Positions 4,548-5,077 of a stretch of 5,077 nucleotides of DNA are shown piece by piece. Source of the stretch: Erysipelotrichaceae bacterium UBA6182 (GTDB lineage: Bacteria > Bacillota_I > Bacilli_A > Erysipelotrichales > Erysipelotrichaceae); assembly GCA_002422065.1 (NCBI GenBank), contig DITO01000003.1:153-5229 (forward strand), in the 5' to 3' direction. The notes below the pieces were generated by a model. The model searched no databases. It worked only from the letters and a program-made list of their open reading frames with translations, and was not told where the DNA came from. How positions within the stretch are numbered: position 1 is the stretch's first letter; each line of letters starts with the position of its first letter. Position numbers and translations under genes: made by a program.

Positions 4548-4759
4548 TGTTTATCCTCTCTCAATGCCAGTATGCCGGCATTTGTTAGATTGTATAGTGT
4601 AATCAAGTCCTTGCTCGTGTAATGAATGTTAGCAGCGGTTAAGAGCCTTCCGCTTATGAAATACAATTGGCCCTTAATCCATGCATTGTCAATCTTGAAG
4701 AGTCCATGACGTTTCAGCACTTCTGAATCATCGGTGGTTAATACTAGCTGTTTAGCCAT
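4544..4759 (-). CDS. Small phage protein (71 aa), unknown
   Basis: No family recognised. M-A-K-Q-L-V-L-T-T-D-D-S-E-V-L-K-R-H-G-L-F is followed by alternating short strands and helices, with a threonine- and leucine-rich second half (L-I-T-L-Y-N-L-T-N-A-G-I-L-A-L). I chose ATG 4759, which overlaps the PcfJ-like stop by 8 bases. A much longer frame back to 4852 exists but would overlap the PcfJ gene by about 100 bases, and its N-terminal residues look like an out-of-frame shadow. The only upstream purine run is GAAGTGG, so coupling to the PcfJ gene is likely. Confidence 0.68.
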   Translation of the reverse strand: MAKQLVLTTDDSEVLKRHGLFKIDNAWIKGQLYFISGRLLTAANIHYTSKDLITLYNLTNAGILALREDKQ

Positions 4760-5077
4760 AAGCAACCACTTCGTTTCTGATGTGTTCTTTCCACCGTTCA
4801 AGCATTGGTTTTGTGTTATCTGGAAGGGTATCTTCTTTACTGCCATAGCCATAGCACTGAACTATCTTGCCGTTCGAATACTCTATCGTTCCAAGTGGTT
4901 TCTGTATATCGTCTGCTTTTCTTATCGAGAAGATAAAACTTTTTCCCAGTGCGATATCTGTCATATATCTGATTCCACCAACACAGTGCTTTAATAAAGC
5001 TCCTTCGTCGACTAATTCTCTAATTGATTTGATAGCAACTACCATCAATCCTGATTGATCTTGAAACTCATAATTTG
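4752..5077 (-). CDS. PcfJ-like protein, C-terminal part (gene begins beyond the right edge)
   Basis: The frame is open to the window edge, so this is the last 107 residues of a longer protein; the TTG/ATG near 5048 is not its true start. It carries the PcfJ-like signature: a helix S-I-R-E-L-V-D-E-G-A-L-L, the motif K-H-C-V-G-G (visible residues 29-34), G-K-S-F-I-F-S-I-R-K at about 43-52, then L-G-T-I-E-Y and K-I-V-Q-C-Y-G-Y-G-S. PcfJ was named from the conjugative plasmid pCF10, and relatives are common in Firmicute phages and mobile elements; their biochemical role is unclear. The conserved H-C and Q-C-x-G residues suggest an active or metal-binding site. It heads the cluster of small genes seen here and overlaps the next gene by 8 bases. 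Confidence 0.88.
   Translation of the reverse strand, partial: NYEFQDQSGLMVVAIKSIRELVDEGALLKHCVGGIRYMTDIALGKSFIFSIRKADDIQKPLGTIEYSNGKIVQCYGYGSKEDTLPDNTKPMLERWKEHIRNEVVAYG

Noticed and set aside
4760..4852. Extended start of the gene ending at 4544
   Set aside because: It would overlap the conserved PcfJ-like C-terminus by about 100 bases; ATG 4759 gives a normal coupled overlap.
4734..5058. Two plus-strand frames near the right edge
   Set aside because: Both are antisense to the PcfJ-like coding region, which has recognisable conserved motifs.
1..5077. CRISPR array, insertion sequence or integrase/att site
   Set aside because: No regularly spaced repeats, no transposase or recombinase motifs and no long terminal repeats were seen.

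Overview
The window looks like part of a prophage or temperate phage from a low-GC Firmicute. It is AT-rich, has strong AGGAGG-type ribosome binding sites, uses TGA as a normal stop, and packs small genes tightly, many with ATGA stop/start overlaps. Almost everything lies on the minus strand, so transcription runs from position 5077 towards 1. The host species cannot be named from this sequence.

Right part (5077 to 2241): an early or middle phage operon. It opens with the C-terminal part of a PcfJ-like protein, followed by six small genes I do not recognise, a YopX-family protein with an extra C-terminal segment, and a small zinc-ribbon protein. Most neighbours overlap by 4-8 bases or are separated by a few bases, which suggests one transcript with translational coupling.

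Middle (about 1536 to 2250): a compact cassette on the plus strand, opposite to everything else. It has its own near-consensus extended -10 promoter, a large inverted repeat in the 5' leader, a 58-residue protein, an overlapping PemK/MazF-like toxin gene and a strong terminator. The layout is that of a toxin-antitoxin or similar cargo (moron) unit. The toxin reading frame is interrupted by a single in-frame TGA with no frame loss, so it is either recently inactivated or read through.

Left part (1529 to 1): the minus-strand programme resumes with a 70-residue phage protein, a non-coding gap of about 185 bp with palindromes and a possible promoter, a 76-residue unknown protein, and a sigma-region-4-like protein resembling ArpU/RinA-type late regulators. 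Between that regulator and a truncated HNH endonuclease gene lies about 200 bp of strongly structured RNA ending in an intrinsic terminator. HNH genes of this type usually sit at the start of the packaging module. This gap is therefore the early/late boundary, and the leader-plus-terminator could be the control point that the regulator acts on.

The two most interesting items are the structured leader RNA before HNH and the TGA-interrupted toxin cassette with its dyad-containing leader.
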